Counted from the first letter of the stretch, positions 31,071 through 42,813 are shown. The stretch: 64,000 nucleotides of DNA from Pyropia yezoensis (GCA_009829735.1 CM020620.1:14257420-14321419), one strand, 5' to 3'. The notes: generated by a model from the letters alone, not told the origin. Translations and numbers: made by a program.

Positions 31071-31198
31071 GTACAAACACATACCATGGTTCTTCAAAGA
31101 TTCTCTACTAACAAAGCCGACTATGGCACAATACAAAACGAGAAGAATACCCACCACTCTTCTCACCAAGGAAAGAACAAGTCGTTCGACCGCTGACT

Positions 31199-31675
31199 CT
31201 AGCGTTCCATATGGCCACCCCCACCACTATAGGGACCGCCGACCACGAACCCCCAGGGTCGTAGGCCGGTAGCGGAGGGGCGTAACCCACTCGGGAGGGC
31301 CCCGGAGTGGAAGCATGGGAGGGGCCCGCCGACTCGCGGACCCATCCCCGTCGTAAGATAGATGTCCGGAGGTACTCCCTCCGTGACGCGGAAGCTGCTG
31401 TGAGTCGACAGCAGCCGTTGGACAAACTCGTGTCCAACCGCGAGGCGAGTGACCTCAGCTGCCAATGACTGTCGCGCCGTGGCTGAGTCGCCCGACGCGA
31501 GGAAGTGACTGACACGCCGGGTGACCCAAGCCAACGTGTCAAGGGAGGCCACGAGTGAGGCCTCCACCGTGGCGTCATACATGATGGCTCCCAAGTTGGG
31601 AAGCATCTCGCCAACGCCACGCGCAATCGGCATGGGTACCGGAGTTCGGACCCGTAGCGAACCCAACGCCACGTC
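31199..31675 (-). CDS. Antisense ORF of element B, C-terminal part
   Basis: A minus-strand frame ends at 31199, about 130 bases after the pol end, and runs into the assembly gap, so only the last about 159 codons are visible. It contains a helical-looking segment (N-L-G-A-I-M, D-T-L-A-W-V-T-R-R-V-S-H-F-L-A-S, A-A-E-V-T-R-L-A). This lines up in pattern with the C-terminal domain of the antisense proteins of C (N-L-G-A-T-L-L, V-R-T-I-S-W-L-A-A-S-T) and F. Position and orientation are the same in all three elements. The function is unknown. Confidence 0.6.
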   Translation of the reverse strand, partial: DVALGSLRVRTPVPMPIARGVGEMLPNLGAIMYDATVEASLVASLDTLAWVTRRVSHFLASGDSATARQSLAAEVTRLAVGHEFVQRLLSTHSSFRVTEGVPPDIYLTTGMGPRVGGPLPCFHSGALPSGLRPSATGLRPWGFVVGGPYSGGGGHMER

Positions 31676-32175
31676 NNNNNNNNNNNNNNNNNNNNNNNNN
31701 NNNNNNNNNNNNNNNNNNNNNNNNNNNNNNNNNNNNNNNNNNNNNNNNNNNNNNNNNNNNNNNNNNNNNNNNNNNNNNNNNNNNNNNNNNNNNNNNNNNN
31801 NNNNNNNNNNNNNNNNNNNNNNNNNNNNNNNNNNNNNNNNNNNNNNNNNNNNNNNNNNNNNNNNNNNNNNNNNNNNNNNNNNNNNNNNNNNNNNNNNNNN
31901 NNNNNNNNNNNNNNNNNNNNNNNNNNNNNNNNNNNNNNNNNNNNNNNNNNNNNNNNNNNNNNNNNNNNNNNNNNNNNNNNNNNNNNNNNNNNNNNNNNNN
32001 NNNNNNNNNNNNNNNNNNNNNNNNNNNNNNNNNNNNNNNNNNNNNNNNNNNNNNNNNNNNNNNNNNNNNNNNNNNNNNNNNNNNNNNNNNNNNNNNNNNN
32101 NNNNNNNNNNNNNNNNNNNNNNNNNNNNNNNNNNNNNNNNNNNNNNNNNNNNNNNNNNNNNNNNNNNNNNNNNNN
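31676..32175. other. Assembly gap, 500 N
   Basis: Exactly 500 N, the same length as the second gap, so it is a scaffolding placeholder rather than a measured distance. Element B enters it from the left and a different element, C, leaves it on the right. Confidence 0.99.
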
Positions 32176-32546
32176 GAGAGTTGCGAGAGGCACGCCGAAT
32201 CCGCAAGGAGAGGTGGTAGCTGCCGTGGGAACTTCCCAAGGTACCTCGTCGTCTTCCCCAGTTGGGAAGACCCCTCCGGGAACTGATCATCGGTGTTGGA
32301 ACTGCAACTCCGATGGTCACTGGGCATATGATTGCCCCAAGTTGAGTAAAACGCATCCAACAGCTTGTTAGGAATGCGAGTAAGAAGTCGGCTACGAACG
32401 AAGTGCGTTCACGCCGCGAGGGTGGGTCTCGACCAGTGGTGGCGGTCGCCACACCCTCGACGGAGGGGGCGGACACGTCGTCCTCGGACTCGTCGTCGTC
32501 CCCTTCGCCCTCAGATTCGGACGCCAAGTCGGCGGGAAACGAATGA
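32176..32546 (+). CDS. Gag of element C, C-terminal fragment
   Basis: It encodes the end of Gag with the CCHC knuckle C-W-N-C-(4)-H-(4)-C and the serine/acidic tail, as in E. Close to the gap it has one missing G (near 32213) and one extra A (near 32349) compared with E. These break the frame and look like low-quality contig-end errors. The stop TGA (32544-32546) overlaps the pol ATG in ATGA. Confidence 0.8.
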
Positions 32547-35500
32547 CCGTTGGAGCTGGTCGTCCGAAGCTCACAACGGCAGCCTCGGCCAAGTGGGCCA
32601 AGAGGACGAACCAACCGTGTCGGATACTGCGGCGACCTAAGGGAGTCCGCCCACCTCGGGTGGGACTTCCCAAGAACGTAAACCCACGTCGGGTCATCGC
32701 GGTGCTGACGGGTGAGAACTTCCAGGTGGCTGGACGGGTGCAACTTGCCCCCGGCCGCGCCTGTTGTGCCCGTATCGTACTTGATACCGGGTCAGGAGCC
32801 TCCTTGATACGCAAGTCGCTATTACCAAAGGGGATGAGGCTCCAACGCTGGAAGTCTAAAGCTGACCATCTGATCGATATCAATGGTGGGGTACTTCCCA
32901 TCGTTGGTGCCGTGACCCTACCAACTCGGTTGGGGACCCATGAGGTCGACGTGACCTATGGTGTAGTTGAGAATATATCGGTACCCCTGCTTCTGGGTAC
33001 CCCTTATGTCGTAACACAAGTGCCTTTGATTTGTGGCCCTGAGTACTGGGTCAAGTTGATGAATGGGGAGACTATCCCCATCCTTGGTAAGGGAAAGTCT
33101 GTGGCTCCTGTGACAGTTTCACAGTCGAAGCCTGTTTGTTCTGTGAGGGAAGGGTTTACTGCTACTCTGCGTTTAGCCCGTAAAGTCATGTTGCCCCCCA
33201 ACTCGGTGGCGCACGTGGATGTTGTAACTGATTATGCGGGGAACGGGTTGGTGCACCCTAACCCCCGTCTTGCTCGCAAGCACCAAGTGCATGTTGCCCT
33301 TGGCACGATGGACTCCAAAGCCGGAGTCCCGTGGAGGATCCAGGTGATGAACCTGAGCTCGACGCCCAAGTACTTCAAGTCGGGGCCAAGTTCGGCTATA
33401 TCGACCAACACGAGGGACCGGTAGTAGCGGTCACCCTCAGCGCGGGCGCAAGTAGCGACCCGAAGTCCGGAAAGGAGAAGCATCAAGCCAAGTCGGCCGC
33501 CTCTCCTCGGCCCCAGGTAAACATGGAGGGTGTTCCACCCAGGTTGAGGGTTCAAGTTGAACGCCTCTTGGACCAATATCACAAGTTGTGGGATGGTCAA
33601 TTGGGACTCATGAGAGCTACCCAACACCGGATCGAGTTGAAACCCGGTGCGCCCCCTATACGCCAACAACCGTATAGGGGGGGACCCCGTTCAAGGGCCC
33701 TCGTTAAGGAGCAAGTTGCTCGCATGGAGGCCCTCGATGTGATCGAGGCCAGCAACGCCGAGTGGGCGAGTCCGGTGGTGATCGTCCCCAAAGTTGATGG
33801 GACCCCCCGGTTCTGTATCGACTACCGTAAGCTCAACGAGAGCACGGTGAAGGATAGTTATCCCCTACCTCGGATGGATGACTGTCTGGACTCTCTGGGG
33901 GAGGCAAACGTGTTCTCTACCCTGGACTGTAACGCGGGGTACTGGCAAATTCCCATTGCCCCGGAGGACAGGCATAAAACTACCTTTACCTGTCACTGTG
34001 GTACCTACCAGTGCAAGCGTCTACCGTTTGGCCTGTGTAACGCGCCGGCAACTTTCCAGCGCGCTATGGACATGATTCTGGCCGGAGTACGGTGGCAGAT
34101 CTGTCTCGTGTACCTAGACGATATCATTGTGTTCTCCCGAAGTCCGGAGGAACACATTGGCCATCTTGGCCAGGTGTTCAAGCTACTTGCTGACGCCGGA
34201 GTGTCACTGAAGGCGAGTAAGTGCCACCTCTTCACTCAAGAGGTGGAGTACTTGGGACATGTTGTCCGTCCGGGGCGTCTCAGTGTCAACGACAAAAACT
34301 TGAGGGCCATCCGCAAGGCTCAGTACCCCCGGACCCAGACCCAGATGAGGAGCTTCCTCGGGATGTGTAACGTGTACCGACGTTTCACTAAGGGCTTCGC
34401 CAAAGTGGCGAAGCCGTTGAATGAGTTAGTGAGCTCAACGCTACCGAAGAACCTGCCTCCCCCAAGTCGGGTGGAGCAGGAATCCTTTGAGACTCTTCGG
34501 GACCTTCTGCTGAAGCCCCCTATCCTGGCTATTCCCAGGTTGGGAGGCCACTACATCCTGGATGTGGACGCTAGCTACGACCAACTTGGTTGTGTGTTGC
34601 TTCAGCAACAGCCGGACAAGGAGTACTTGCCGGTGGGTTACTTCAGCAAGGGGCTAAACTCGGCCGAGAAGAACTACGGAGTCACCGAGTTGGAAGGACT
34701 CGCAGTGGTATGGGCGGTGACGTCACTTCGTCACTACCTAGAGGGTGAGAAGTTCCTCATCCGCTGTGACCACCGCGCGTTGCAGTTCATCTTCAAGACG
34801 GACTGTACGAACACTCGTCTCAACCGGTGGAGGGTGCGACTTGCACCCTTCAACTTTGATATTGAGTACCGACCTGGCAGGCAACATGCCCTTGCCGACG
34901 GCCTCTCTCGGGTACCTACCGAGGGACTGGACACCACCCCAGTCGATGAGGACATCCCCATCGTGGGGGTAGTCACGCGCTCGGGTCAGGCGTTGAATCC
35001 CGAGGCGCCAGGGAACAAGAAGTACTTGCCCCTGTCCCTGGACGAAGTAGTGAAGGCCCAGGCCGAGGATCCCTTCTGCAAGTCGCAGAGGGATACCCTG
35101 GATACAGTGGCGGAGACGCGGTTCTTCCTGGGAGACGATGGCCTCCTCATGAGGAGGGGGGTATTCCAGGGGACCGAACAACTTGTCGTCCCCGCATCCC
35201 TCAAGGACAGTATCCTTGAGAGGGAGCATAACGCTCCCACGGGTGGACACCTGGGGTCTAGTAAACTGTACCAGACCCTGAGGACCAGGTACTACTGGCC
35301 GTCCATGGTGGTGGACATCTACAGTTGGGTGGCTGCCTGCACAAGTTGTGCACAGAACCGTCTGATGGAACGGCGGCCTACTACGGCTATGCTATTGTTC
35401 CCGGCCAAGGAGCCTTTCGCCGCGTTGGCGATGGACATCCTTGGGCCACTGCCAGTGACCGAGGAGGGCAACCAGTACCTCCTGGTCATCTGTGACCGCT

Positions 35501-36525
35501 TCACGAAACTTACGCGAGCGATCCCACTGGCAGAGATCACGGCCATGTCGGTCGTGTCAGCCTTCCTAGATCACTGGGTTGCCGCGTATGGCATTCCGGA
35601 TAGTACACTATCGGACAATGGACCGCAATTTGCGTCTGTACTGTTTCAAGGAGTGCTGGATATGTTGGGGGTTAAGGCAAACTATGCCACCCCCTACCAC
35701 CCACAAACTAATGGGCAGGTGGAGCGCTTCAACAAAACTATTGTTAGGCAGCTGCGCCATTATGTGAGTGAGCACGTGAAGACGTGGGACCAATACATTT
35801 CTATTCTGACCACTGCCTACAATTCGCAGGTTCACTCAACTACCGGGGAAGTACCCCTCGCTTTTGTGACCCCCCGTCGCGTGCGGTCTATTGCCGTGCG
35901 GCGGCCGCTCCCAACTAGGGAGGATGGTGGCAGTACGCCCACTCCTACTGAGAGTAAGGCGGAGTTCGCTGCTAGGCTTGAAAACCTCATCCCTAAAGTC
36001 AGGGCTGAGATGGACAAAGCACAAAAGCGCTACAAGCGTACCTTTGACAAAAAGGTGCGCAACGCCAAGCATGTCCCCGAGCAGGGTGACTGGGTATTGG
36101 TCCACTCACACACCCCAACTGGGGGTAAGTTGGTGTTCCAGACGAAGGGGCCGTACCAGGTCCTTCGTACTGATGGGCGGCGCTTCACCATCGAAAGTGA
36201 CGATGGGGTCCGCACAGTGAACGGACAGGACGTGGTCAAAGTTGCACCACCGCCTGCAGGCGACCCAGCTTGGGCGCGTGCTTTGAAAACGTGGCGCCTG
36301 CCCTCGCTGCCTGCAGCCAAACAGGGCCCGCAGGAGTACGTGTTCGACAAGTTCATCGACCACGGCTGGGATGAGGATACTGACCGCCTCATGTTGAGGG
36401 TGCGTTGGTTTGGCTACAAAGCCAAGGATGATACGTGGGAGTATGTGGAGGACCTTCCTGCTGAGAAGGTCCGGGCGTACTGTGCCCGGAACGAGATAGA
36501 CCCTAACAGCCCTCCCTCAACGTGA
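32543..36525 (+). CDS. Pol of element C: protease, RT, RNase H, integrase, chromodomain
   Basis: Pol starts at the ATG overlapping the gag stop. The protease has L-D-T-G-S-G-A-S-L-I. At 33382-33385 this copy has four Gs where E has five, which splits the frame. The downstream 1064-codon frame (33331-36525) is open to the end. Numbered in that frame, RT has Y-L-D-D at 261-264, RNase H starts with D-V-D-A-S at 411 and the integrase has an HHCC domain. The integrase catalytic triad is Asp702 (M-D-I-L-G-P), Asp762 (L-S-D-N-G-P-Q-F) and Glu798 (Q-V-E-R-F). A chromodomain (R-V-R-W-F-G-Y, D-T-W-E-Y-V-E-D-L) ends the protein. Because E is intact at the G-run, the frameshift may be a sequencing error. 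It makes element cDNA and integrates it, with the chromodomain probably guiding it to chromatin. Confidence 0.9.
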
Positions 36526-36636
36526 GGGAAGGCCGAGCAACAGTGCCAAGAGAGTGCTTCAAGTCGAAGTGGTACGCAGAGTGGCTTTAAACTACAGCCC
36601 TAACCCTCACACTCTCACAACAAAGGCAGCTGCCAA

Positions 36637-38580
36637 CTAGGCACGCATGCTAGACTCTCCCACTCCACGGCCCTCGCCCTCACGTGGAGGCGAGCGGCGA
36701 GACCCACGCCGATAACGGTCTCCACTCGTTGGAAGGGGCGGCGGCTCCAAGTCGGAACCGTCGCGCCCCTCACGGTCGCGCAAGTGGCGCCGACCGTGGC
36801 TACTCTTCTGCCTGGTCTTGCGCGCAAGTTTGCGACGCAGACGCTGGACAGACTCCGTCTCCGATGGGGTAGAGGACTCCGAGACGGAGTAAGACAACTC
36901 GTCTTCCGACACGGAGGGAGAGCGCCGCGAGTGACGGCGACGACGGCGAGGAGGCGAGTATGCCCGGCTCGCACGACGCTTGCCACGCCCAAGTGGGGTT
37001 GGCTGGGGCATAATAGCCCCAATGCGAGCCAACTCGGCCGTCATAAACTCCGCCACCGACTCGCAACTCGCGGTCGCCACTGCAGTACGAACGCGCTCCT
37101 CAAGTTGAGGAGTCTCGGAACTTTGGAGGGTTGCGGTCGACGCGGCCAACCAGGAAATGGTGCGCACCAACGTGGTGATCATCATCTCTGAGGTTAGAGG
37201 CGTGGGCGGTAACACCAACTTGGGGTATACCGTCAGGAGGGTGGCCCCCAAGTTGGGAGACACCGGTGTGGATGACTCCACGGCCACGCTGATCGGGATG
37301 TTCCCGTGAGGCTGGAAAGGAACAGGAGGAAGCGGAGGGGCACGCCGAGGTGGCGGTACCCGGGTGTAACTGCGACCCCGACTTGGGGCCCCCGCAGTAG
37401 GTTGAGTCATATGGTCATCATATGAGGGCACAGCCATAACTATGGGCTTGTCCGGGGGTGGCGCAGTGTGGCGATCCACCCCCGGGGCATACGGGTAGTC
37501 CCCAATGCCCAACCCCGCTCGTAGGACCACACGGCCGTCGTGAAGTTCACGAGCGACCCACACGAACTGGCGAAGTGCGCCATCGTCCTTGGGCCCCCGA
37601 GTGGGGCGGCGCAACTTGTGCTCAATGCTCTCCCACTCGATAAACTTGTGGAGGCGGAGCATCTCCTCAAGTAGAGTGAGTTGTCCTGACGAGCACCCCT
37701 CAGCAACTAGCTGAGGGGTGAGCTGTTCCAAACCCTGGATGAGCCGGAGGGGGAGATGCCAGAGCATCCCCCGCCGCTGAACACATGACACCCAGGTCGA
37801 CATGACCTCGAGGAGCCACTGGGTGGCCAACATGGCCCACACCAGATGATCAGGGCCAGCCGTCAACATGACGGAGCCGAAGTGGTCAAGCAACCGTGGC
37901 AACAATGCCGGGAACCCGTAGGGGACCTCAACTTGAGGCCACCACTCGGGCTTCTTCGGGTAGTATTGCTCCTTACTGGCAGCAGACTGCTGAGGAAACT
38001 CAAGTTGAGCCGAGGTCACCAAGTAGGGACCTCGCCGGAAGTCCTTTTCCATCCGCACATCAAAGTGATGAGTGTGCGGATCGGCCTCGTGAAGGTACGG
38101 GGGGCGAGTTGCCACCGCGTCCCAAGTGAAGGTCGGCAAGTCGCCGGGACCCGGGATAGTTCCCCCGCGGTCCACCATGGCCTTGGCCCGCTGCACGTCC
38201 TCGACCTCCTCGTCGTCCAGGAAGGCAAACTGGTCCGTCCTGAAGCCGGCAGGGAACCCGACCCTACGGGGATACTTCTCCCGTAGGCGGTCCCATACCC
38301 GACCCATCGCTGCGCCGAGTCGGCCACAGCGAAGAACAGTTAACCCCTCCTCATACAGAGGCCAAGCGGGGTAAAACCACCGCCCCAAGGCCTCACGCGG
38401 GACAACTTGTCCCGCCTCCGGGGGAGATCCTGCCGTCAACCCAAAGCCGGGTGACGCGGGAGTCCCACCCCCCGGAGCGATCGCGGAGCCCCCGCCAGAA
38501 GTCCCGGCAGGCGCTGCACCGTAGGAGGTGTCCTCCATACGCTCATCGAGAGAGTCCGTCTCCACTCCCGGAGTCGCCAT
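36637..38580 (-). CDS. Antisense ORF protein of element C
   Basis: A complete minus-strand frame of 647 codons from the ATG at 38580 (an in-frame ATG at 38751 would give 704) lies between pol and the 3' LTR and ends 111 bases from the pol stop. No plus-strand frame of comparable length exists here. A middle domain (about residues 225-330) contains L-D-H-F-G-S-V-M, W-L-L-E-V-M, Q-R-R-G-M-L-W-H-L-P and F-I-E-W-E-S-I. All have counterparts in the antisense protein of F (L-R-Y-F-G-S-V-L, R-R-Q-G-R-L-F-H-L-P, A-V-N-W-A-E-V). A helical domain follows at about 455-515 and then an Arg/Ser-rich basic tail from about 530. No known domain was recognised; an RNA- or particle-binding role would fit the tail but is conjecture. 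Confidence 0.75.
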   Translation of the reverse strand: MATPGVETDSLDERMEDTSYGAAPAGTSGGGSAIAPGGGTPASPGFGLTAGSPPEAGQVVPREALGRWFYPAWPLYEEGLTVLRCGRLGAAMGRVWDRLREKYPRRVGFPAGFRTDQFAFLDDEEVEDVQRAKAMVDRGGTIPGPGDLPTFTWDAVATRPPYLHEADPHTHHFDVRMEKDFRRGPYLVTSAQLEFPQQSAASKEQYYPKKPEWWPQVEVPYGFPALLPRLLDHFGSVMLTAGPDHLVWAMLATQWLLEVMSTWVSCVQRRGMLWHLPLRLIQGLEQLTPQLVAEGCSSGQLTLLEEMLRLHKFIEWESIEHKLRRPTRGPKDDGALRQFVWVARELHDGRVVLRAGLGIGDYPYAPGVDRHTAPPPDKPIVMAVPSYDDHMTQPTAGAPSRGRSYTRVPPPRRAPPLPPVPFQPHGNIPISVAVESSTPVSPNLGATLLTVYPKLVLPPTPLTSEMMITTLVRTISWLAASTATLQSSETPQLEERVRTAVATASCESVAEFMTAELARIGAIMPQPTPLGRGKRRASRAYSPPRRRRRHSRRSPSVSEDELSYSVSESSTPSETESVQRLRRKLARKTRQKSSHGRRHLRDREGRDGSDLEPPPLPTSGDRYRRGSRRSPPREGEGRGVGESSMRA

Positions 38581-38909
38581 GGCTCTCCCCAAGTTGGGGA
38601 GAGACGTCCTGGCTATCGCGGCACGAGACCCGCCTCGAGTTGAGGGGGACTCGGATCGTGGGTAAACGGGTGGCCTCCCCAGCGTGGGGTGGCCCCGTGT
38701 AAGGTGAAGGAGAAGTGGTGGTGGTGGTGAGGTGTGAACCGAGGAGAGCAAGCTGCCAAGTGGGCAAGCTTGAGGAGAGGGGCGGCCAACGTGACCGCCT
38801 CCACATCCGCGTTACGTACTCAAGGGGGGACAGCAAGTCGCGTCCCCCCCCAACGCCGAGACGTGCGTTTACGCACCCCCTCACAGGGCCGACCGGGTCG
38901 GTCGGAACT

Positions 38910-38922
38910 GAGGAGAGGGGAG
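38910..38922 (+). other. Polypurine tract of element C
   Basis: GAGGAGAGGGGAG directly precedes the 3' LTR start TGTGGCA. It is the expected primer site for plus-strand DNA synthesis. Confidence 0.75.
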
Positions 38923-39390
38923 TGTGGCAGTATTGACCCCCAGGTAGGGGGCAACACGTGCCATGCAAGGGGCGGCAGGCCACTAGCCTGATCCGTTCCT
39001 CCCCCTGCATTTGGGTCCATATTCCCTAAGTTCGGGATAGTTAGCTTAGTAGTAAATCCAACTTGGATTTGAGGGTTTTCTGCATTTATCGTCTTGAATT
39101 TTCGTGTGGCCCGGTGGGCAGGTGCTGGGGTGGGAGATTCTGAGTGGCGAGATTCTGAGTGGACCCTGGGGGGATAAGGGGAGGGACAGCGGGGCTTGGC
39201 CCTGCGTCCCCGTCCCGACCAAGAAACTGTTGGACCACACACCATCTTCTTGTTTGTCCGTGGGGGGATTGCCCCACAACAGGGATAGAGTGTGTGCGAC
39301 TTGCACTTCTTCCGGTTCCCCCGACACGGGAGGCAGCCCTCGCACACCGCCCCAACTTGGGTACTGTGTGTGCGAGTGGTTTTTGCCACA
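38923..39390 (+). mobile_element. 3' LTR of element C, 468 bp
   Basis: It begins TGTGGCA and ends TGCCACA, a perfect 7-bp inverted terminus. By eye it is identical over its whole length to the LTR at 63258-63725 (element E). The LTR of D (49264-49627) has the same ends but lacks an internal block of roughly 100 bases. The following bases (TTGGA) are already element F coding sequence. Confidence 0.92.
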
Positions 39391-39391
39391 T

Positions 39392-42300
39392 TGGACGTAC
39401 AAGCGCCATGGGTTGACCATGGCCAACGGTCTCATAGACCTCCCAGCAGGAGGGTCGTCCCTCCTAGTGATGGCGAACTATCGCCGTAAGGCAGTCACCC
39501 TCCCGAAGGGAACTATCCTCGGGATTGCCGAACTCTACGAAGGAGATATCCTTACCCCTGATAAGGAAGGTCAAGTGGAACCACTTGAAGTACTGGCGGT
39601 CGCCGAGACCACCGAGCGACAGCAACCCGATGACGGGAAGCCTAACCCATCGGCGGCTCCGGCGGACCTGCCGCCAAAGGACCAAGAGGCCTTGAAGGCA
39701 CTGGCCGAGGCTGACCTCGACCACCTTCCCCCTTCGGTAGCCGAAGGGGTACGACGGATGCTAAGAAAGCATGACGTTATGTGGACAGGCGGGGCCTTGG
39801 GGACCATTGGGGCAACCCAACATCGTATAGACCTGGTACCAGGCGCACGACCCGCCCGCTCACAACCGCACCGAGCGGGACCTATGCAACGAGAGATCGT
39901 TGATGGAGAAGTGAAGAGGATGAGTGAAGCTAAGGTGATCCGACCTTCGATGTCGGAATGGGGTGCCCCAGTCGTTATTGTGCCGAAGAAGGATTAAACC
40001 CCTCGGTTTTGCATCGATTATCGACGCCTCAACTTGGTTACCAAGAAGGACTCATACCCTTTACCAAGGATGGATGAATGCATCGACTCCCTGGGGGAGG
40101 CTACGGTGTTTACCACCATCGACTGCAATGCCGGATACTGGCAGATCCCGGTGGCGGACGAGGATATCCCCAAGACGGCATTCGTCTGTCACAGTGGAGT
40201 GTACGAGTTCCTAAGGATGCCCTTCGGATTGTCCAACGCCCCCGCTACATTCCAGCGGGCTATCGACATCATACTGTCGGGGGTGAAGTGGCGTAACTGC
40301 CTAGTGTACCTCGATGACGTCATCGTCTTCTCGCGTAACATGGATGACCATGTACAACATGTTGACGAGGTACTCACCCTCTTGAGGAACGCCGGGGTAA
40401 CCCTGCGTCTGAAGAAGTGCGCCTTCTTCCAACAGACGGTCGAGTATCTGGGCCACCAGATAACCCCTGGTAAACTAGGGGTACTCGAAGCCAATACCCG
40501 GGCACTCCGGGATGCCCGGTTCCCTAACACCCAGACGCAGCTCAAGAGCTTCCTGGGAATGTGCAATGTATACCGACGGTTCGTCAAGGACTTCGCTCGG
40601 ATAGCTAAACCGTTAACGGTTCTTACGAGCAGTACCTTACCCAAGGTACTCCAACCCCCTTCGCCTAGCGAAGAGGAGGCATTCGAGTCGCTGAAGCGAG
40701 CCCTACGAGCCCCACCCGTCCTTGCGTTACCGCATAGACGGGGTACCTTCGTCATCGATGTCGATGCGTGCGACACCCAAGTGGGATGCACCCTGTTACA
40801 GGGAGAGACGTTGATAGGTACCGACAACGTTATCCCGGACCTACGTCCGGTAGGGTACTTCAGCCGGACACTCAACCCGGCTGAGCGGAACTATAGTGCC
40901 ACCGAGCGTGAATGCCTCGGAGTTATATGGGCAGTGCAACTGCTCCGTCCATACCTGGAGGGCTCCAGGTTCATCGTGAGGTCCGACCACGAACCCCTAC
41001 GATGGCTCCTCAACCTTGGTGACAAGGATTCCGATAGCCATGGGAGGCTAGCCCGATGGAGGCTGAAGATGACCGAGCACGACTACCGTACCGTGTACAA
41101 GGCTGGGTCAACCCACCATCTCGGAGACGCGTTGTCTCGACTCGACACCCCGAGCGGAGATACCCGCCCGGTGGACGAGGACATCCCGGTGGTACCGGTC
41201 TGCATGGTGGGTAATGCTACCCAGGGTATGGCTGACCATACCATGGCACACCTTGCGTGCCCATTGACCCTCGCGGACTTACGCGAGGCACAGGCCAACG
41301 ACGATGACTGTAGACGTCAGCGTGCTAACCTCCTGGCCGGTACGGCCGGCATCTTCTCCGAGAACGAAGACGGACTCATATACCGGCGGGCACCCGCCGA
41401 TGGACGACATCAAGTCGTGGTTCCCGTGTCCTTACGGCAAGCCGTCATGAAACGAGAACATGAGAACCCTACAGCCGGACACCCGGGGGGTTCACGTATG
41501 TTCGCAGCAATGCGAAGGTTCTTCTACTGGCCAGCAATGGCCGTCGACGTGGTCGACCACGTAAGGGGATGCCACCCCTGTGCACGTAACCGCATGAGTC
41601 TACATAGGCGGGCGTCTGCCATGAAGCTATTCCCACCTGATGGGCCCAACGAGCAAGTCGCTATCGACATACTCGGGCCACTTCCGATAACGGAAGAAGG
41701 GAACAGGTACATCCTGGTCATGCCTGACCGCTTCACTAAGCTGTCAAGAGCGGCAGCCATCCCGAATGATACGGCATACACGATCATGAACGCAGTGGTT
41801 GACCACTGGATCAGTGCATACGGAGTCATGAAGCAACTCCTCTCCGATAACGGAGCAAACCTTACGTCGGCATTCTGCACTAAGGTCCTGGGCATGTTCG
41901 GTATCGAACCACGTCGGGCATCCGACTACCACCCGCAGCCCAACGGGCAGGTGGAGCGGTTCAACCGCACCATCGTAAAGATGCTACAGTGCTACGTGGC
42001 CGAGCACACGAACACTTGGGACAGGCTTCTGTTCGTACTCACCCTGGCATACAATGCCAGGCCACATCGGAGCACAAACATTGCTCCGCTGGAGTGGGTC
42101 ATGCCACTAGGCGTCGGTAACTTGACGCTGCCACCCGGCAGGTGCACTCGGTATGATACACCGAAGGGCCGACCCGCCGAACGCATCCACCTAGCTTGGT
42201 TGGCCAAGCTATCGTGGATGATTCCTAAGCTCAAGGGTGCCCTTGACAGAACACAACTTCGGTATAAGAAGAACTTCGACGCCCGACTACGGGTGCGCAA

Positions 42301-42736
42301 CGCAACCCTGGTAACAGGTGACTGGGTCTATATCAGACACCAGAAGTTCCGAGGAAACAAGCTTATGCAACCGGTCAAGGGACCGTACCAGATCCTCCAC
42401 AGAGATGACCACTCTTTTATCTTACACTCCGATACGGAGATTCAACGCATCAGCATGAATGACGTCACACCTGCTCCGATGCCGGAACAGCCTCAGCCGG
42501 TACCGGCTGGGTTGCTACATGAAGCTCTTACAACCCACCGGTCAGATGACCCGGTGGGACCGGATGGGATTCCATACCAAGTAGAGAGCGTGGTCGGACA
42601 CACCGACCCGGACCTACCAGGACCCTGGTACGTCAAGGTTATGTGGGTCGGATACGACTCACCCACCTGGGAACAGGCGGCAAATATACCCCGCCAACTC
42701 CTCATGCCGTACATGGGGCGACGACGCCTACTGTAA
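39392..42736 (+). pseudogene. Element F pol: linker, RT, RNase H, integrase, chromodomain, one nonsense codon
   Basis: The frame enters from the LTR junction at the protease/RT linker (K-R-H-G-L-T-M-A-N-G, L-P-K-G-T-I-L-G-I-A). RT block 1 ends at TAA 39995-39997 within P-K-K-D-stop-T-P-R-F-C-I-D-Y-R-R-L-N, where a Gly is expected. The same frame then stays open for about 910 codons. It carries the RT catalytic box Y-L-D-D at 40306, RNase H (D-V-D-A-C), an HHCC integrase domain and the DDE motifs A-I-D-I-L-G-P, L-S-D-N-G-A-N and N-G-Q-V-E-R-F. A short chromodomain-like end follows (V-K-V-M-W-V-G-Y, P-T-W-E-Q). Apart from the single nonsense codon and the missing 5' half it looks recently functional. 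Confidence 0.88.
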
Positions 42737-42813
42737 CAACCCAACCGCCACCGACTTCGGCTGTTGGGGGGTGAGGCTTATACCTACTAAGTACGGTGTG
42801 ACGTGGTTACGGC

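Larger units (their letters stand above)
32176..39390 (+). mobile_element. Ty3/Gypsy chromovirus element C (5' end missing)
   Basis: It contains the end of gag, all of pol, a convergent antisense ORF, a polypurine tract and a 3' LTR. The 5' LTR and most of gag fall in the gap. In the shared part it agrees with element E at all but a handful of bases, and its 3' LTR reads as identical to the 5' LTR of E. D is a more diverged relative. Its 3' LTR sits in the middle of the protease/RT linker of element F, so it is nested in F. Confidence 0.9.

Noticed and set aside
34738..35250. 170-codon minus frame inside pol of C (also 53872-54399 and 58487-58999)
   Set aside because: It is present only because pol is highly similar between copies and mirrors RNase H coding sequence. 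Unlike the distal antisense ORF it overlaps a strong plus-strand gene.
39104..39391. Upstream part of the 297-codon frame that runs into F pol
   Set aside because: This part is LTR sequence of element C read through by chance; the real F protein sequence begins at the junction.
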